From contig CAJNOL010000922.1 in the NCBI GenBank assembly GCA_905250125.1, forward strand, positions 2,610 to 66,609: 64,000 bases of DNA. Direction: 5' to 3'. Below the pieces are notes generated by a model. That model was not told the DNA's origin, ran no database searches, and saw nothing but the letters and a program-made list of their open reading frames with translations. Position 1 is the first letter of the stretch; each line of letters opens with the position of its first letter. Both the position numbers and the translations under genes were made by a program. The DNA comes from Rotaria sordida (taxonomy: Eukaryota; Rotifera; Eurotatoria; Philodinida; Philodinidae). This document shows positions 61,060 through 64,000 of this stretch, in pieces.

Positions 61060-63693
61060 TTATTGTAATTCAACACGTTTTCGTATTGGTGTTGGACTTG
61101 TAGCACGTGCCATAGTTCGGCTAACTGTTTGCATTGTTTGAGCCATTTGTGATATATCATCCCAGCGTTGAGATTGTATTAAATCTTCAAGTGATTTAAG
61201 ACGATCAATTTCCTTAACACGATCTTCAAGTTCTTGAATTTCTATTCGTAAACTATTTGCTATATCTTCCTCCTGAGCAAGCTAAATATTTTCAAAAAAA
61301 AAAAAACAATATTTAAGTAAATAAGAAAATTTTTCTAGTAAAAGGAAAAATTTATTAGCGTAATCACTGTGGGTTTAAAATTTGAAACATAATGTAACTT
61401 CTGTTGATATTCATAGGAAGATTGTTTTATTCTATCTATTTTAGGATACATTTCTTCATCATCTGTTTACTTAATCCTTCAGAAATACAATAAGGACATC
61501 GAAGAGAAAGCAGCAAAGACTTCAAGATTGAAGTCTCATGAAATCTTAAGAAGTCTTTGAGCTCTAGCTTTTAATATATGTCGAAGCAAGGTCTACGAAA
61601 GATGCACACGAGAGAATGAAATGCATGTTTACATCCAGAAACACAATAAAAATATAAAGAGGGTGTGGATGCAGGCTATAGCTCATTGGGTCTAGGTACA
61701 GAAATTCTTGGATCCGATGGGCTCTAGTGCAGCTGAAACAATGACCCACACCTATACTATGAAGCACCTTCATGTCAATCAAAGTATAAATATGAATCTT
61801 TTTAATCTGTGCGCAACTTCCAGGATCCTGTTGAAGTCCCATGATGTCTACTGTTTCCTCCTCGAAGGAAGTAGTTTATATATAATAATGAGACGTTATT
61901 GATATACATTCTATGGCCATATATCAACAGCGTATTGTCACAATCTGTGATGTACATAGCGAGACATTGCTAAAATGTCTATCATGTCTGTGATGAGTCG
62001 TTTCTTACGTGTTTATAATGGTCTGTGAGAGGTTGCAAATTTCTACCCTATGTATCTCAACACTCCTTTTAGTTGGTTTTATTACAAAAAATAAAATAAA
62101 ATAAAATAAAATTTTACTTGTTGTTGTAATGTACTAATATGACTTGCTAAATGATCTTTGTCACGTTGAAGAGCATTTATTTCATCTTGTAAACGTACAT
62201 TACGTAATTCATATTCATTTAATTCACGTTTAGCAGTTGATGCATTTTGAATTTCAATATTTAATTGTCTTTGTAATTGTTTATGCTAGAAATGTAAAAA
62301 AAGTAGATTTCTTAATAAATATTATTATTATTATTATTCATACTTGTCCATCAAGATCTTTATTTCTCATTGCTTCTGTATCCAATTTATTTTGAATACT
62401 TTCAACTATACTATGAAAACTCTGTTCTTTTTTCCGTAAAGCAGCTATATCTCTATCTTTTAATTGTAATGCATCAGTACGTTCTCGTAATGTATGACGA
62501 AGCTAAAAAGAAAAAATTCAATATTAATTAATAAGAAATATTTTTCAATGTTTTACTTGTTCTAAGTCTCTTTCAAATTGTTTGGTTAAATTTTCTAATC
62601 GTGATACTTCTTTCATTAAAGCACTTTTTTCATCAGCTAACTAGAAAATAAATAAATAGCTCATATGAAAAAAAAACTGACAAGAGGAAAAAATTTTTAT
62701 TTACTTTATTACGAAGAAATTGAGCTTCATTATAACGAGCATCATGTGATTTAAGTTCTTGTCGAAGAGTATTAAGTTCTTTCTAAAATAAAGAGAAAAA
62801 ATAATCTAAATTAGATAATACAAAAATTGTAAGATATAAACCTCTAATTGGGCAGCATGATCCTGTAAACGATCTTTTTCTCGACTAGTTAATTGATAAT
62901 CATTAAGGCTACGTTGTAAATTATTTGATTCGAGTTTTAAACGATGAAGTTCATCAGTTAAATCTTTATTTTGATTTAATTGTTGTTCAAGCTTAAAAGT
63001 AATAATTTAGAGATAAAGATTTTCAAATATTAAGAAAAAAAAACAAACCTGTTGTTCAAGTACACGAATTTTTGTTTGAGAATTTTTTAATTCATCAGAT
63101 GAAGCACGTGATCGATCACGAATTTGTCGTAATTCTTGATCACGCAACATTTTTTCTTGTTCAAATGTTTCTCTTGCTCGTCGTAACATATCTAATTCTT
63201 CAAGTAAATTTTGTTTTTCAATATCGAATTTTTCTAAGATGAAGAAATAATAAAAAAAAAAAAAGTTAACTATTAATTAAAGATATATGATTTATTCTTA
63301 CGACGAAGTTCATCTAATGCTATTGTTAAACCATATTTTTCACTTTCTAATTGATCAAATTGAGATGATGTTTCAACAAGACTTCGTTGTAACTTAGAAC
63401 GTTCTTGTTCTATTTGATGTACACGATCATCTTTTAATGATCGATCTAGTATTATTGAATTCTTATTTAATTGATCACGCGTGCACTGATAGTTAAGGAA
63501 AAATAAAAACATTTCTTATTTCCTAACAATGAAAAAAAATCAAGCAAAAAAAAGAAATTTAATTAAAAAAGGATATAGATAGTGGCATTCTGTTTCCAAA
63601 TAGTAGATTTGTTCTTGTAATTGTTTAATATATTCTGTTTCAAGATTTTGTGCCGATGAATTTATTAATCGTTGTTTTGTAGGACTTGTTCGA
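61060..63693 (-). CDS. Coiled-coil protein (partial 5'), with U12 AT-AC intron
   Basis: Minus-strand exons 63693-63577, 63480-63302, 63233-63049, 62991-62842, 62782-62705, 62640-62557, 62502-62344, 62285-62118 and 61281-61060 join in frame for 446 residues. Upstream exons were not found and may lie past the window end. The chain is almost continuous heptad coiled coil rich in Gln, Glu, Leu, Arg and Lys, with Y-I-K-Q-L-Q-E-Q-I-Y-Y-L-E near the start and a C-terminal S-P-T-P-I-R-K-R tail. Such proteins are common at centrosomes, ciliary rootlets and Golgi; the family was not identified. Seven introns are 50-70 nt with GT-AG ends. The first visible one, 63576-63481, is AT-AC. The last, 62117-61282, is 836 nt and filled with nested repeats. 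Confidence 0.75.
61398..61930. mobile_element. Nested repeat insertions in the coiled-coil gene's last intron
   Basis: A copy of the 27.3-kb dispersed repeat (61398-61496 continued at 61865-61930) is split by a 368-bp insert (61497-61864). The word AAGGA stands at both junctions (61492-61496 and 61865-61869), a probable 5-bp target duplication. The insert itself contains a 50-bp minimal hAT MITE copy (61677-61726) with TATAGCTCATTGGGTC and GATCCGATGGGCTCTA ends. This gives three layers of insertion. Confidence 0.65.
63481..63576 (-). other. U12-type (minor spliceosome) AT-AC intron
   Basis: On the minus strand the intron opens with ATATCCTTTTT, the exact minor-class AT-AC donor consensus. 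It contains TTCCTTAACT, the exact minor-class branch site, and closes with GCAC about 11 nt later. No GT donor exists in this intron's 5' part. Using AT-AC, the flanking exons join in frame (C-H-Y-L-R-D-Q-L across the junction). Confidence 0.85.
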
Positions 63694-64000
63694 CTAATAA
63701 GAGACAAAATAAACAAATTGTGTAAAATACGCTTTATTGTACATATCTTGTATCAATCAATGACAAATCCTTCAGTGATCGAGACTATTATCATTTTCAT
63801 TAACATTCAATGCCTCATATCTCTTATATTTTGTTTAAAAAAAAATTAAAATAAAAAATCGACGAACAATATTAAAACGTAATAAAAGAATCAAGAAGAC
63901 ACATAAATCATGTCAAAAAGGGACGTTACAATTTTTTTTTCAAACAATGATATATTGATTATTTTAATAAATTATCTTTGTATGACCATGGTTCACCTTG
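63694..64000. other. Upstream part of coiled-coil gene, unresolved
   Basis: On the minus strand a TTATTAG acceptor precedes the first visible exon at 63693. No further exon could be fixed before the window ends; the sequence is AT-rich. Confidence 0.4.

Overview
The window is AT-rich, intron-dense metazoan nuclear DNA. Most introns are 45-80 nt; a minority exceed 600 nt and carry transposon-derived inserts. The best-fitting source is a bdelloid rotifer of the Rotaria/Adineta kind. The reasons are a small LEA-like gene, a degenerate copy of an F-box-like family I associate with bdelloid genomes, a bacterial-type secreted GH3 beta-glucosidase, relics of conserved single-copy genes (TAF10, ECT2) as expected in a degenerate tetraploid, and polypyrimidine-AG acceptors lying directly before several start codons, as expected for spliced-leader trans-splicing. 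This assignment is inference; no species marker was seen.

Layout: 1-1563 no recognised gene. 1564-2463 TMEM205-like membrane protein, then 139 nt downstream a TAF10 relic with two in-frame stops (2602-3098). 3970-4790 F-box-like relic. 5385-6430 (minus) N-terminal ECT2 relic with frameshifts. 6671-6972 hAT-type MITE with an 8-bp target duplication. 7155-8305 unknown gene with an in-frame TGA before a further intact exon. 10064-11004 TA-flanked Tc1/mariner-type element with very long inverted arms.

12322-26631 is a tight same-strand run: a possible mitochondrial protein, CEP20 (centriolar/ciliary; last intron carries a foldback element), an hnRNP U-like SAP-SPRY-P-loop-RGG protein, and an INCENP-like protein. 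Gaps are 37-390 nt and three of the four starts have an acceptor next to them, suggesting a trans-spliced transcription unit. 27487-28190 is a dead mariner relic. 29826-30507 is the LEA-like gene, with a duplicated exon pair. 31920-38642 is LRPPRC (mitochondrial PPR protein), whose last long intron holds a 155-bp hAT MITE with a perfect 8-bp duplication. 39052-41833 is the GH3 glucosidase. 45541-46709 is a Six3/6 (Optix) homeobox gene set in about 11 kb of sparse, simple-sequence-rich DNA, typical of a developmental regulator.

54053-57958 encodes DXO/Rai1 decapping exonuclease, followed by a small membrane protein (58117-58440) and a disordered protein (58600-60880) whose second intron has a GC-AG boundary. 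On the minus strand, 61060 to beyond 63693 encodes a long coiled-coil protein with a textbook U12-type AT-AC intron (63481-63576) and nested repeat insertions in its last intron. Exon boundaries were assigned by hand from splice sites and reading-frame phase; every multi-exon model below keeps frame across all its introns unless stated.
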